Shown one piece after another: positions 55,394 through 64,000 of a DNA stretch of 64,000 bases (the stretch's first letter is position 1; every line of letters begins with the position of its first letter). Below the pieces are notes generated by a model, which did no database searches, was not told the origin of the DNA, and was given only the letters and a program-made list of their open reading frames with translations. The translations under genes and the position numbers were made by a program. The stretch comes from Actinomycetota bacterium. Its GTDB lineage: Bacteria; Actinomycetota; Geothermincolia; Geothermincolales; RBG-13-55-18. The stretch lies in assembly GCA_003598015.1 (NCBI GenBank), contig QZKE01000066.1, forward strand, positions 17,184-81,183. Direction: 5' to 3'.

Positions 55394-55972
55394 TTACTCG
55401 ATCTTCGAGACCCCGCCCTCATCACGCCTCTTCCTGATGAAGTGAAAGATGATCATGCTTAGCGGGACCAGGGTGGCGAAGAAGCCGAGATAGGCGGCAT
55501 AGCCGAGATAGGGGAAGATCATCACCACCTTTCCCTCGATCTTGTCGATGGGGACCGGGATTCGGTCTGGCCTTTCGGCGGCGTCACCCTTGGTGACGAA
55601 ATAGGTCAGGTCGTCACCGCCCACTTCCCCCACGATGCGGTGGACATTTCTGCCGATCACGGGGTCGGTGAAGGAGATGATATCGCCCGGGTGATATTCA
55701 TCCTGCGGGATCACGATGACCATGCTCCCCGTTCTGATGGTGGGCTCCATCGAGCCGGAGATGATCACCCGGGCATGTATCCACGGATTCAAGGCGGAGA
55801 AGAGCAAGAGCAAGAAGAGGGAGAGAAAGAATCCCATCACCGCCCAGGCCGATCCTACCAGGATATAGTACGCCGCCCGGTGTTTTCCGCGCAGATACTT
55901 GAAAGAGATCTCCCTGGACCATATTGCGCCTTGTTTCCGGTCTCCGCTGTGCGAGGTTCCCATGGGCAGCAT
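55394..55972 (-). CDS. Signal peptidase I of the S26B (SipW/archaeal/ER) type
   Basis: This 192-residue membrane protease has an N-terminal helix (about 38-62), the catalytic serine in VIISGSMEPTIRTG, DIISF, and the second motif NVHRIVGEV, with His in the place where bacterial S26A enzymes have Lys. That Ser/His arrangement defines the S26B branch (SipW, archaeal and ER signal peptidases). A C-terminal helix follows (about 155-178). It probably processes a particular set of secreted proteins. The translation start is uncertain (55972 or 55963). Confidence 0.9.
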   Translation of the reverse strand: MLPMGTSHSGDRKQGAIWSREISFKYLRGKHRAAYYILVGSAWAVMGFFLSLFLLLLFSALNPWIHARVIISGSMEPTIRTGSMVIVIPQDEYHPGDIISFTDPVIGRNVHRIVGEVGGDDLTYFVTKGDAAERPDRIPVPIDKIEGKVVMIFPYLGYAAYLGFFATLVPLSMIIFHFIRKRRDEGGVSKIE

Positions 55973-56378
55973 TTTACCATTCTACAGGGGTGCTTCCATG
56001 ACTTGAACTACGTCCGCCTGCAAGCCCGTACGTCTTGTACCCGCTCGAACCCGCGTGGATAGCTATAATCTTAGCAGAAAGAAAGCGTTGCCGTCAGAGC
56101 AACGAGAGGATCGCCGGAAGGGACCGGACCCTTACAGAGAACACGCAAGGCGCTTGAAGATGCGCGACAAGAAGGAGCGGGGAAGTGGCGTCAGGGATAG
56201 ATGGAGGCCAGCTCTTGGATGAAGCCCTTTCGGGTTTGGTGCATTCACCCGATGGGAATCATTCATAAATACAGATAAACGAGTGGTGACGGCAATGCGG
56301 AGTGAGGGGAAGGGGTGATGCAATGCTCGGTTCATGCCTGCGTGTACTGGAGGTTTCGCGTCCCGGAAAGGAGGCAAC
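55973..56378. other. Divergent intergenic region, no gene seen
   Basis: These 406 bp separate the divergent signal peptidase and the small protein at 56379. No convincing ORF, repeat or promoter boxes were seen. The ribosome site GGAAAGGAGG is at the right edge. Confidence 0.45.
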
Positions 56379-56675
56379 ATGTATGCACGGGTAATAACGG
56401 TTCTGGTCGATGTCTATCGTATAGATAGAGCCATACAGATCTACGAGGAGTGCGTCCTCCCGGCGATCAAACTGCGGGAGGGAGGTATCGGCGCCATGCT
56501 TCTCGCCGACCGCAGTACCGGCAGGGGCATTTCCATCTCCCTATGGGAAGACAAGGAAGCGCTGCTGGCAGCCCAGGAGAGCGGATTCATGCAGGAGCAG
56601 ATCCGGAAATTCTCGGCCATGCTGATAGGAACGCCGGATATAGAGGCTCTAGAAGTGGCAATCAAAGACCCGTAG
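56379..56675 (+). CDS. Small ABM-like (dimeric alpha-beta barrel) protein
   Basis: This 98-residue protein begins MYARVITVLVDVYRIDRAIQ and contains GIGAMLLADRSTGRGISISL then WEDKEALLAAQESG, a layout typical of antibiotic-biosynthesis-monooxygenase-like stress proteins, which often lack cofactors. The ATG at 56379 behind GGAAAGGAGGC is clear. Function unknown. It is followed after 94 bp by a DUF6506 gene on the same strand. Confidence 0.75.
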   Translation: MYARVITVLVDVYRIDRAIQIYEECVLPAIKLREGGIGAMLLADRSTGRGISISLWEDKEALLAAQESGFMQEQIRKFSAMLIGTPDIEALEVAIKDP

Positions 56676-56769
56676 AAGATTTACCCTGTATTGCCCCCGG
56701 AAAAGGGCGAAGAGAAGTAGGCATGGCGATGCCGTCTTCTCTTGGAGGAGCGAGATATAAGGAGAAAAA

Positions 56770-57081
56770 ATGGCTTTCAAGGCGGCTTTCATCGCCCATG
56801 CCCCGGACGCCGATCCGGCGCAACACAGGGCGGTCATAGCAACGCCCAAGTACGAGCTCTTCGTCAGCGTGGTGAGGGATCAGGGCCAGGCGGTCGAGGA
56901 ATGCAGGAGATTGGTGGCGGAGGAGGGCATCCATGCCGTAATGCTATGCCCGGGATTCACGCATGAGGATGTCGCCGGGATCGCGGAAGCGGTGGGCGAG
57001 GATGTCGGAGTCAACGTGGCCAGGGGAGACGGACCGAGCACCCGTATTGCCATGGAGACGATAATACGGGAATGGACCTGA
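56770..57081 (+). CDS. DUF6506 family small protein
   Basis: This 103-residue protein begins MAFKAAFIAHAPDADPAQHR and contains ELFVSVVRDQGQAVEECRRL and GIHAVMLCPGFTHEDVAGIA, the features of DUF6506. The function of the family is not known. The start ATG follows ATATAAGGAGAAAA. Possibly co-transcribed with the preceding small barrel gene. Confidence 0.8.
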   Translation: MAFKAAFIAHAPDADPAQHRAVIATPKYELFVSVVRDQGQAVEECRRLVAEEGIHAVMLCPGFTHEDVAGIAEAVGEDVGVNVARGDGPSTRIAMETIIREWT

Positions 57082-57709
57082 CCCGCCTGAAGAAATACCT
57101 TCGCACCATTCAGAGAACGAACGTATTAGCGCTGCAGGTCTTTAAATCTCCCGCGGCCCTTCGTGACGAGCGAAGACCGGTAAGGGATGGGATTATCGAT
57201 ACTCGGCGTCCAGATGTGGACAAGACCCCCATCAGGATGGCTACCGTACCTGAATATCCCTGCTCCAAGTTGCGGCATTAAGCATTGATTCTCGCCTATA
57301 CGGGAGCGATGCGGTTCGTCAATGCGAACTGGTTCTATTGTCCTACCGGAAAACAGAATTCGCCAGCTTCTATTTTTGCTTACCTCCAACGCTTGTTTGG
57401 ACTTGAGTACTGGCGAGGTCAGGCGATCGACCATCCAGTTCTCCACTGGGACCTCATGGATGAAGATCCACGTGTATTACTGAGGTTGTCCCGCTGGATC
57501 CAATCGAAACTGAAAGGCCAGTTCTAGTCACGACATTTCCACAGTGCAGCGTGGAACCATGCAATTTGATTTCGAGAATCAGGCAGCACGACCCATTCCA
57601 GGCCCGCAAGCAAGATGTCGGGTATAATCTTGAGGGATGGGAGAAGGGCGGCAGAGGGCATGTGCGTAATCGAAGAGGATATAGGCAGCGAGACTCGATG
57701 GAGGTCCAG
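57082..57709. other. 628-bp region without a recognisable gene, possible remnants
   Basis: Short open frames exist on both strands (57126-57446 minus; 57285-57527 plus) but lack ribosome sites and family resemblance. The stretch 57285-57540 has base composition unlike the flanks and could be decayed coding sequence. I see no repeat or terminator. The ribosome site GGAGGTCC of the next gene is at the right end. Confidence 0.4.
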
Positions 57710-58204
57710 ATGAAGACGTTAGTGGCGTATTTTTCCCAGACCGGAAACACCAAGAGGGTCGCGGAAGCCATCTATGGGGAGATCCCCGGTGAAAAGGACA
57801 TCAAGGCCCTGGACGAACTCGAGGATCTCGAGGGATATGACCTCATTTTCTACGGATTTCCCATCCAGGCCGGCAACCCCGCAAAGGACGCGGGTGAGTT
57901 CCTCTCGGGTAGATGCAGCGGGAAGAAGATGGCGCTGTTCACCACCCACGGCGCGCCCGAGGACGCGGAACGGGTCAAGCCCTGGCTGGATAACGTGAGA
58001 AACCTGGTGGCGCAGGAGGGAGCGGAGCTGTTAGGGGTCTTCGACTGCCAGGGCGAAGTGGCCCAGGCGATCGTCGATTTCCTCCTGAGCAGCGACGATC
58101 CGGAACGCCGCAGGTACGGCCAGGAGACCGCCGAGGCAAAGGGCCTTCCGGACGAGGCGAGGCTCGAGCGGGCACGGTCCTTCGCCAGGGAAATAATCGC
58201 GTGA
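57710..58204 (+). CDS. Flavodoxin family protein
   Basis: This 164-residue protein has the flavodoxin FMN phosphate loop SQTGNTKRVAEAI at residues 8-20 after the strand KTLVAYF, followed by YDLIFYGFPIQAGNP and KKMALFTTHGAPEDA. It matches the short flavodoxin-like group rather than classical FldA. A low-potential electron carrier or FMN-binding role is expected; no partner is obvious. The start ATG at 57710 lies behind ATGGAGGTCC. Confidence 0.88.
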   Translation: MKTLVAYFSQTGNTKRVAEAIYGEIPGEKDIKALDELEDLEGYDLIFYGFPIQAGNPAKDAGEFLSGRCSGKKMALFTTHGAPEDAERVKPWLDNVRNLVAQEGAELLGVFDCQGEVAQAIVDFLLSSDDPERRRYGQETAEAKGLPDEARLERARSFAREIIA

Positions 58205-58301
58205 TGGGATAAGGCCTCGAAAAACGTATATAGGTTAAGTACGGGGCAGTTTGCCCGATATAAGAGGCCTGATCCGATATGCACCGAAGGGGGAATGGAG
58301 A

Positions 58302-60107
58302 ATGCCGGACTTCAACCGCTTCTACACCGCCATCCTGAAAAGTTTCGGACCTTATCCGGTCATGATCCATGGAGACCGCGTCATAACCTATCGCGAGTTC
58401 GACGAGCAGACGAATCGCCTCGCCCATGCCCTGCTCGAGATGGGCATCGGGCGCGACGAGAACATCGGCATCGCGGAATACAACACCCCGGCCTTTCTCG
58501 AGGTGACCAGCGCGGCATTGAAGATGACCACCCGTGCCGTCACCCTGAATTTCAAATTCAAGGAATGGGAGCTTAAGCACGTCATCGAGGACGCGGGGAT
58601 GACCGCCGTATTCTTCAACGAGGACCTTACCGACCGTATGATCAACCTCAAGCCGGAGCTGCCGGGGGTCAAGCACTTCGTGATCATCGGCGAGCGGCGG
58701 GTGGAGGGCATGCTCAATTACTCCGAACTCCTCGCCGGCAAGCCCACCACGCATCCGGATCCGCCGTGGGAGGGCTTCCGCAGTGACGATATCGTGGTGC
58801 TCATGTATACCGGGGGGACCACCGGATATCCCAAGGGGGTCATCTACACCCACGACCAGGTCTTGAGCGCTCCCCTGGAGGCGATGATCAGAAACCTTGC
58901 AGGCGGGCTCAAGGAGATATCCCAGGCGCCCCCTTCCTTCTTCATGGGTATCGAGAAGGCCGTAAAGATTCCCGGAACCGCCCGCTTGCTGCGCTGGCTG
59001 CTCTCCCGGGATGCTACGCGGCGCATCGTATCTGCGATGGGCAAGAAAGCCGGTCCCTTCCTGCAGAAGTCACCGTATTTCGTGGTGCGCACTATCCTCG
59101 CCGTGAACGCGCGCTTGAGTGGAGGCAAGGTGAGGATGCTCCTGGCCAGCCCCATGATGCACGCCTGGGCTTACAACCATGCCCTCATCGGCATGATCGG
59201 CGGATTCACCAGCGTGCTCCTTCCCTCCAAGGCCTTCGACGTGGTGGAGATGCTGGAGGCCATCGAGAAGACCCGGGCCAACGTGCTGATAGCGGTAGGG
59301 GACGGCCAGTGCCGCCCCATGGCCGATGAACTCGATCGGGCGGAGGCCGAGGGGCGCCACTACGACCTGAAGTCGCTGGCGGTCATCCTCACCAGCGGGA
59401 TGGCACTCTCCGTCGATGTCAAGCAGCGCCTCTTCCACCATCTCCCCAGGCTTGTCATCCTGGACGTGCTGGCCTCGACGGAGGGACACTACATCTCCAT
59501 CATGCCCTACACCGCGGGCGACAAGGAACTGGCCAAGACGGTGTTCAAGGTGAGCGAGACGGTGAAGGTGCTGGACGAGGAGGGGCGAGAGGTGAGCGCC
59601 GGGGAGGTCGGCGAGGTCGCCGTGGCGCGGGAGCACCAGGGCTCCTCGGGTTACTACCACGATGCCGAAAAGAGCGCCCGCACCTACCGCAAGGTGGGCG
59701 GCAGCACCTACATCTTCACCGGCGACATGGGCATGGTGGACGAACGCGGCCATATCCATCTCATCGGGAGGGGGTCCGGCTGCATCAACACCGGCGGGGA
59801 AAAGGTCTTCCCCGAGGAGGTCGAGGAGATCATCAACCAGCACCCGGCCGTGGAGCTCTCCGGCGTGACCTCCGTGCCGCATCAGCGCTGGGGCGAGGCG
59901 GTCACCGCCGTGATCCAGCTGAAGCCGGGCATGGACCTGGACGAGCAGGAACTGAAGGTCTTCTGCAAGGAGAAGCTCGCCGACTACAAGGCTCCCAAGT
60001 ACGTCATCTACGTGGACGAACTCCCGCGCCTCATCACCGGCAAGGTGCATTACCGGGAGCTCAAGAAGCTGGTGAACGAGAAGTACGAAGGCGAAGGTAT
60101 CGCTTGA
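58302..60107 (+). CDS. Acyl-CoA synthetase (AMP-forming)
   Basis: This 601-residue ANL-family enzyme has the phosphate loop YTGGTTGYPKGVIYTH at about residues 169-184, LDVLASTEGHY, the hinge-region TGDMGMVDERGHIHLIGRGS and the C-terminal lysine in ITGKVHYREL. It activates a carboxylate as acyl-AMP and then acyl-CoA; the sequence suggests a medium or long fatty-acid-type substrate, but specificity is not readable. ATG at 58302 is preferred over 58251. An insertion between residues 195 and 260 is longer than in short-chain members. Confidence 0.92.
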   Translation: MPDFNRFYTAILKSFGPYPVMIHGDRVITYREFDEQTNRLAHALLEMGIGRDENIGIAEYNTPAFLEVTSAALKMTTRAVTLNFKFKEWELKHVIEDAGMTAVFFNEDLTDRMINLKPELPGVKHFVIIGERRVEGMLNYSELLAGKPTTHPDPPWEGFRSDDIVVLMYTGGTTGYPKGVIYTHDQVLSAPLEAMIRNLAGGLKEISQAPPSFFMGIEKAVKIPGTARLLRWLLSRDATRRIVSAMGKKAGPFLQKSPYFVVRTILAVNARLSGGKVRMLLASPMMHAWAYNHALIGMIGGFTSVLLPSKAFDVVEMLEAIEKTRANVLIAVGDGQCRPMADELDRAEAEGRHYDLKSLAVILTSGMALSVDVKQRLFHHLPRLVILDVLASTEGHYISIMPYTAGDKELAKTVFKVSETVKVLDEEGREVSAGEVGEVAVAREHQGSSGYYHDAEKSARTYRKVGGSTYIFTGDMGMVDERGHIHLIGRGSGCINTGGEKVFPEEVEEIINQHPAVELSGVTSVPHQRWGEAVTAVIQLKPGMDLDEQELKVFCKEKLADYKAPKYVIYVDELPRLITGKVHYRELKKLVNEKYEGEGIA

Positions 60108-60351
60108 GATATCGCCGCTTCCGGATTGCAGGCGAAAGACGCCAGCTACCGCACGTATGCTGTAGGGCAACCGGGCCGGGCGGTCAGCAGGTTATATGGA
60201 TCAGGGCAGCCACCCTCTTGCCGCCCTTTTCACTCTCCTGATTGAACCGCTCCACCGCTTCCGCCGAGGGCACCGCGAGGAGCGATTTAAAGCATGTCGG
60301 ACGGGCGACCGATGCATGACATGAGCCATCAATACTGGAGGTGTTTTTTCC

Positions 60352-62508
60352 ATGCATCGACGTGGCCCCGGCGGACTTTGCACCGTGATTCTCACCCTGC
60401 TGCTAGCGGCGGTTTTTATACCGGCGGGTTGCGGTGAAAAGACGGAAGAGAAGAAGATAGACCTCAAAGACCCGAGCATGGCGCCGGTGGAGGACATCCA
60501 GGATGCCGCCAAGCTCACCTTCGACGACGTGCTCTACGCCGAGTACGTGTCGGAGATGGCCTTCTCGCCCGACGGCTCCCTCCTTGCATGGTGCAAGGAT
60601 TTCTGCGCGCCGGGTATGGAGACCCGCGCCAACAACATCTTCCTCACCGACCTGGCGGAGAACAAGACCATGCAGCTCACCTCCTTTGAAGGTGCCATAA
60701 TCGCCAGGCTGCGATGGTCTCCGGACGGCACGAGGCTGGCTTTCCTGAGTGAAGCCGTGCCACCTGATGCTGCGGATGGGACCGCGGCTGCCATACAGGT
60801 CTGGGCGGCCGATCCGGCAGGAGGGGGCGCCGCCCCCCTTACCTCCGTCGCGGGGGGCGTCGAGGAATACGACTGGAAAGACGCGCAGGCCATCCTCTAT
60901 ACGGCGGCCGTAGCAGAGAGAAAGGATGATGTCGAGCCGGGGGACGGCACCATCCACGTCAGCGAGTATTGCGAGGCGCCGGTACGCCTCTTCAGGCTGG
61001 ATCTGGCCAGCGGCGAGACCGCGCAGGTCACCAGCAACGACGACCGCATTATTGTCCTGACGGTCTCCCCGGACGGGAAATACGCTTTCTACGAGAGGAC
61101 GCGGAGCAAGATGTACGTGCCGGGTCAGACCTACTACGGGGACATCCCGTTCAACAACTACCTGCTCGACCTCGAGGGCGGCGATGAAGAGCCCGTCTTC
61201 CCCGGGATGAGGAGCACCGGCGGCGCCGTCTGGTCTCCCGACTCCGGGACCCTCTACGCCGTCGATCTCTATTACGAGGACCCGAATCCGTACGCCTTCC
61301 GGGCGGAGGCGCTGGCGCTCGATATCTCCACGGGAGAGGAGAGCTCCATCGACCTGGATTGGCCCAGAGGCATGGAGATGATGAGCCCCTTCAGCCTGCC
61401 CAACACCCCCATACGTCCTACCCCGGACGGATTCATCGCCGTCCTCGCCGACGGCTGCAACCCCAAGATCGCCAGGTACATCAAGTCTGGCGAGGAATGG
61501 GAACAGATCATGCTGGAGGGGGAGCACCAGGGTAATATTTTCTATATCGAGGTGTCTCCGGACGCGGAGTCCGTCTGCTACGACTATTCCAACGCGAGCC
61601 TGCCCCCCCAGATCTACGCCGCGCGGCTGCAGGGGGGCGAGATCACCGGTCCCGAGGCGATAACCGATCTCAACCCCGGCTTCGCCGGGAAGATCTTCGC
61701 GCGCAGCGAGACCATAACCTGGGAGGGCGCCCGGGGCGATCCCATCGAGGGGGTGCTCTTCTACCCCGAGGGATACGAGCCCGGCCACCGCTACCCCCTC
61801 GTGCTGGTCATACACGGGGGGCCGTTCGAGTGCGACAAGGACCGCTGGCAGAGCTATCAATGGTTGGACCCCTACCACTTCCTCTCGCAGAGGGGGGCCT
61901 TCGTGCTGGCCCCCAACTACCATGGCAGCCTCGGCTACGGTGAGAACAGCATCGACTTCAGTTCATCCATAGAAAACGGGGAGTTCTACGGCCTGGTGAC
62001 GGAGGATATAGAGAACGGCATGGAGCGGTTGATAGGGATGGGCATGGTAGACGAGGACCGCCTGGGCACCATGGGCTGGTCCTGCGGCTCGATAATCTCC
62101 AACGCGCTCATCGTCAGGGACCAGAGATTCAAGGTCGCCTCCTGCGGGGCCGGCGGGGGGGAGTGGGTATCCGAATGGGGCGGGTCGATGTTCGGAGACG
62201 TCCTGGTGCCAAACCTCCTGGGCGGCGACCCCATCGAGAACCCCGGGCTGTTCAAGGACCCGGCCCAGGCGCCCTTCTACGACGCCGCCAGGGTCCAGAC
62301 CCCGGTGATCATGTTCCAACCCGGAGAGGACGTCCACGTGACTCCCGACATGACCTGGATAACCTACCGCGGCATCCAGAAATACGGCAACGCCCCGGTG
62401 GAGCTGTACATCTTTCCCGGGGAGGACCATGTGCCCATGCTCATCCCCCACCAGCGGCGCAAGATGGTGGAGGAGCAGAAATGGTTCGACGAGTATCTCT
62501 TCGAGTGA
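60352..62508 (+). CDS. S9 family (prolyl oligopeptidase-like) peptidase lipoprotein
   Basis: This 718-residue secreted enzyme has a signal peptide with lipobox AVFIPAGCGEK (Cys at about residue 26), a long beta-propeller part with WD40/TolB-like FSPDGS, WSPDGTRLAFLS, SPDGKYAFY repeats, and a C-terminal alpha/beta-hydrolase. The catalytic triad is Ser577 (GWSCGS), Asp660 (PGEDVHVTP) and His693 (GEDHVPM). It resembles acylaminoacyl-peptidase/S9C enzymes and should degrade short peptides outside the membrane. It seems monocistronic; the convergent SDR gene ends 7 bp away. Confidence 0.93.
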   Translation: MHRRGPGGLCTVILTLLLAAVFIPAGCGEKTEEKKIDLKDPSMAPVEDIQDAAKLTFDDVLYAEYVSEMAFSPDGSLLAWCKDFCAPGMETRANNIFLTDLAENKTMQLTSFEGAIIARLRWSPDGTRLAFLSEAVPPDAADGTAAAIQVWAADPAGGGAAPLTSVAGGVEEYDWKDAQAILYTAAVAERKDDVEPGDGTIHVSEYCEAPVRLFRLDLASGETAQVTSNDDRIIVLTVSPDGKYAFYERTRSKMYVPGQTYYGDIPFNNYLLDLEGGDEEPVFPGMRSTGGAVWSPDSGTLYAVDLYYEDPNPYAFRAEALALDISTGEESSIDLDWPRGMEMMSPFSLPNTPIRPTPDGFIAVLADGCNPKIARYIKSGEEWEQIMLEGEHQGNIFYIEVSPDAESVCYDYSNASLPPQIYAARLQGGEITGPEAITDLNPGFAGKIFARSETITWEGARGDPIEGVLFYPEGYEPGHRYPLVLVIHGGPFECDKDRWQSYQWLDPYHFLSQRGAFVLAPNYHGSLGYGENSIDFSSSIENGEFYGLVTEDIENGMERLIGMGMVDEDRLGTMGWSCGSIISNALIVRDQRFKVASCGAGGGEWVSEWGGSMFGDVLVPNLLGGDPIENPGLFKDPAQAPFYDAARVQTPVIMFQPGEDVHVTPDMTWITYRGIQKYGNAPVELYIFPGEDHVPMLIPHQRRKMVEEQKWFDEYLFE

Positions 62509-62515
62509 ATCCCGG

Positions 62516-63262
62516 TTAGTCGACCATTATCCCGCCGTCGAGCACCAGGGTCTGACCGATCATATAGGTGGCGTCCTCCACGAGGAAAGCCGCCGCCTTG
62601 GCCACCTCTTCCACCGCACCGAAACGGCGCATGGGTATGCGGGGCAGGAGCCTGGCTCGATAATCGTCCGGTATCCATCCCAGCAAGTCCGTCTCGATAT
62701 ATCCGGGGGCGATGGCATTGACCCTAATCCCGTAACGGGCTACCTCCCGGGCCAGGCAGACGGTGAAGCCGGTGACACCTCCCTTGGAGGCGGCGTAGAC
62801 GGTCTGTCCTGATCCGCCGATCATGGAGAGGATGGACGATATGTTCACCACGCATCCGGGGACCTGGCGCTCGATCATGTTGGCGATGGCGTGCTTTGCC
62901 ATATAGATGTAGCTGAAGAGGTTGACGCGCAGCGTCCTCTCCACGTCCCTTTCATCCTGCAGGTCCTGGACCGGGGCCAGCTGCCCCATTCCGGCGTTGT
63001 TCACCAGGATGTCCACTCCGCCCAACCTGTCGATGCAGGTCTCCACTACTTCGCGAGCCCCATCCTCGCTGGCCAGGTCGGACTGGACCACGATTGCCTG
63101 CCTGCCGCACGACTCTACCTGCTGTTTCACGTCCTGGGCCGCTTCGAGCCGGCTCTGGCAGCAGATCACGATATTGGCTCCACGCTGGGCGAGCTCCAGG
63201 GCGATGCCCTTGCCTATGCCGCGCGATGAACCGGTGACGATGGCGTTGCTCCCCTCGATCAT
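62516..63262 (-). CDS. Short-chain dehydrogenase/reductase (FabG-like)
   Basis: This 248-residue classical SDR has the cofactor motif TGSSRGIGKGIALELA at the N-terminus, NNAGMG, the catalytic Ser in NISSILSMIGGSG and the YxxxK motif YAASKGG. It ends EDATYMIGQTLVLDGGIMVD, like 3-oxoacyl-ACP reductases. The exact substrate is not readable. ATG at 63262 behind GGAAGGAGGTCG is preferred over 63298. It converges on the S9 peptidase gene. Confidence 0.93.
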   Translation of the reverse strand: MIEGSNAIVTGSSRGIGKGIALELAQRGANIVICCQSRLEAAQDVKQQVESCGRQAIVVQSDLASEDGAREVVETCIDRLGGVDILVNNAGMGQLAPVQDLQDERDVERTLRVNLFSYIYMAKHAIANMIERQVPGCVVNISSILSMIGGSGQTVYAASKGGVTGFTVCLAREVARYGIRVNAIAPGYIETDLLGWIPDDYRARLLPRIPMRRFGAVEEVAKAAAFLVEDATYMIGQTLVLDGGIMVD

Positions 63263-63478
63263 CTCGACCTCCTTCCCAGTATGGCCTTCCTGGAACAATC
63301 TAACACGAAACGGAGATTGACGATGCTCAACCGCTTGGCCAGATCGTATGTTTGAAAGCCGATCCAGCGGGCATTATGGCTAAGGTGCGGACACGTGGTC
63401 GTCTTCATCATCGCCGCATACCGAGCATGTATTGGTCAGAATGTGTTGAACGGAACGTGAAAGTCGGAGGTGGGGTTG

Positions 63479-64000
63479 ATGAACAGACCCAGGTTGAGGA
63501 AGACCGTGCTGCTAGTCGTGTTGCTACTGGCCGGCCTCCTCTTGTCGGCCGGCCCCTATAATCCGGGGACCACCGCTTCGGCGCAGGAAAGCGGCGAGAT
63601 AGAGCGTCCCACGGATTCGAGGGTGACCCAGGAGCAGAGACAGGCCGCGGCGGACCGCGCGAAAGCCGCGGGTATGGAGACCGGGCTGGAATACGCGGCG
63701 GCGTCGACGGCTGGTATCGGGCCGGGCGATACGCCCGACTACTTCGGCATGCCGAACTACGCCAACAGCCCGCTCCCAGAGGTTTTCACCACGCCGCCTA
63801 CGCCCGTGCCACCCGTCACTTCCACCGTGTTCTACTTCGCCGAGGGCACCTGCCGGCCGAATTTCGACCCCTACATCTGCATCCAGAACCCGGCCGACGT
63901 GATAGCCGACGTGACCATCACCTACATGAAGGGCGACGCCACCACGGCCAGCGAGACCCTGACGGTCCCCGGCAACTCCCGCGTCACCGCCCTGCCCCGC
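63479..64000 (+). CDS. Secreted surface protein (DUF5719-like repeat), partial
   Basis: The frame starts at ATG 63479 behind GTCGGAGG and is open to the right edge. The first 37 residues form a signal peptide (LRKTVLLVVLLLAGLLLSAG, with cleavage likely after TTASA). A Gln/Ala/Gly-rich stretch follows, then a Pro/Thr linker (EVFTTPPTPVPPVT), then TVFYFAEGTCRPNFDPYICI and VTITYMKGD. These are the start of the FAEGTCRP...DPYICIQNP repeat typical of large surface proteins in deep Actinomycetota. Function unknown, probably cell-surface or matrix. The C-terminus is cut off by the window edge. Confidence 0.85.
   Translation, partial: MNRPRLRKTVLLVVLLLAGLLLSAGPYNPGTTASAQESGEIERPTDSRVTQEQRQAAADRAKAAGMETGLEYAAASTAGIGPGDTPDYFGMPNYANSPLPEVFTTPPTPVPPVTSTVFYFAEGTCRPNFDPYICIQNPADVIADVTITYMKGDATTASETLTVPGNSRVTALPR

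Noticed and set aside
57126..57446. 106-residue minus-strand ORF as a gene
   Set aside because: No ribosome site or family resemblance; it may be remnant sequence only.

Overview
The window is a high-GC bacterial chromosome segment with dense, mostly co-directional genes, short or overlapping intergenic joints (ATGA overlaps) and frequent TTG/GTG starts. Several things suggest an anaerobic, deep-branching Actinomycetota lineage (Geothermincolia/OPB41/Aquicultoria-like): the surface protein that begins at the right edge has the FAEGTCRP...DPYICIQNP repeat style known from those genomes, and there are DUF5320 proteins, a FixX/FixC pair, an indirect Gln-tRNA route (GatCAB plus GltX) and LeuCD-type aconitase homologues. 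This placement is an inference, not a measurement.

Layout. (1) 2-4814: the end of a complex I/Mrp-type antiporter locus. It holds a truncated antiporter subunit with a fused SdrD/Cna-B-like domain, a NuoL-like subunit, a small protein that copies only the C-terminal arm of that subunit, two small membrane proteins and a UPF0280 protein. (2) 4819-6579: a soluble GAF histidine kinase and a receiver-only response regulator. (3) 6942-12885: ligA, gatC, a membrane protein, gatA, gatB. (4) 12918-15868: a zinc-ribbon membrane protein with an acidic repeat tail, then lpdA-gcvH. (5) 16234-19014: a LeuCD-type hydro-lyase with an isocitrate dehydrogenase, probably a non-canonical aconitase-to-2-oxoglutarate branch. 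(6) 19015-20622: 71-bp tandem repeats, a palindrome, two DUF5320-like proteins and a CoA-binding protein. (7) 20940-37066: a long branched-chain amino acid and serine cluster, ilvD-ilvB-ilvN-ilvC-aminotransferase-serA-leuA-leuC-leuD-leuB-ilvE-cimA-FAH. It covers valine, leucine and (through citramalate) isoleucine synthesis, with serine synthesis inserted. (8) 37221-44522: mixed housekeeping genes, including fixX-fixC and gltX. (9) 44638-46740: tRNA-Gln and tRNA-Glu, followed by two lipoprotein genes bracketed by copies of the tRNA-Glu 3' end.

(10) 47028-55972 is accessory. It contains an AT-richer radical SAM/B12 gene with a haloalkane-dehalogenase-fold hydrolase, an MNT-HEPN pair, an FAD oxidoreductase, a broken sulfatase, two genes of unknown function and an S26B-type signal peptidase. 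(11) 56379-64000 has small ferredoxin-fold-like and DUF6506 proteins, a flavodoxin, an acyl-CoA synthetase, an S9 peptidase lipoprotein, an SDR and the start of a secreted surface protein.

Dispersed palindromes carrying GGGGTCAGGTCT (26060, 36228, 44524, 49992), plus a related 36-bp inverted repeat pair at 6618-6764, form a repeat family with no transposase gene in the window. No rRNA, CRISPR array or intact insertion sequence was seen.
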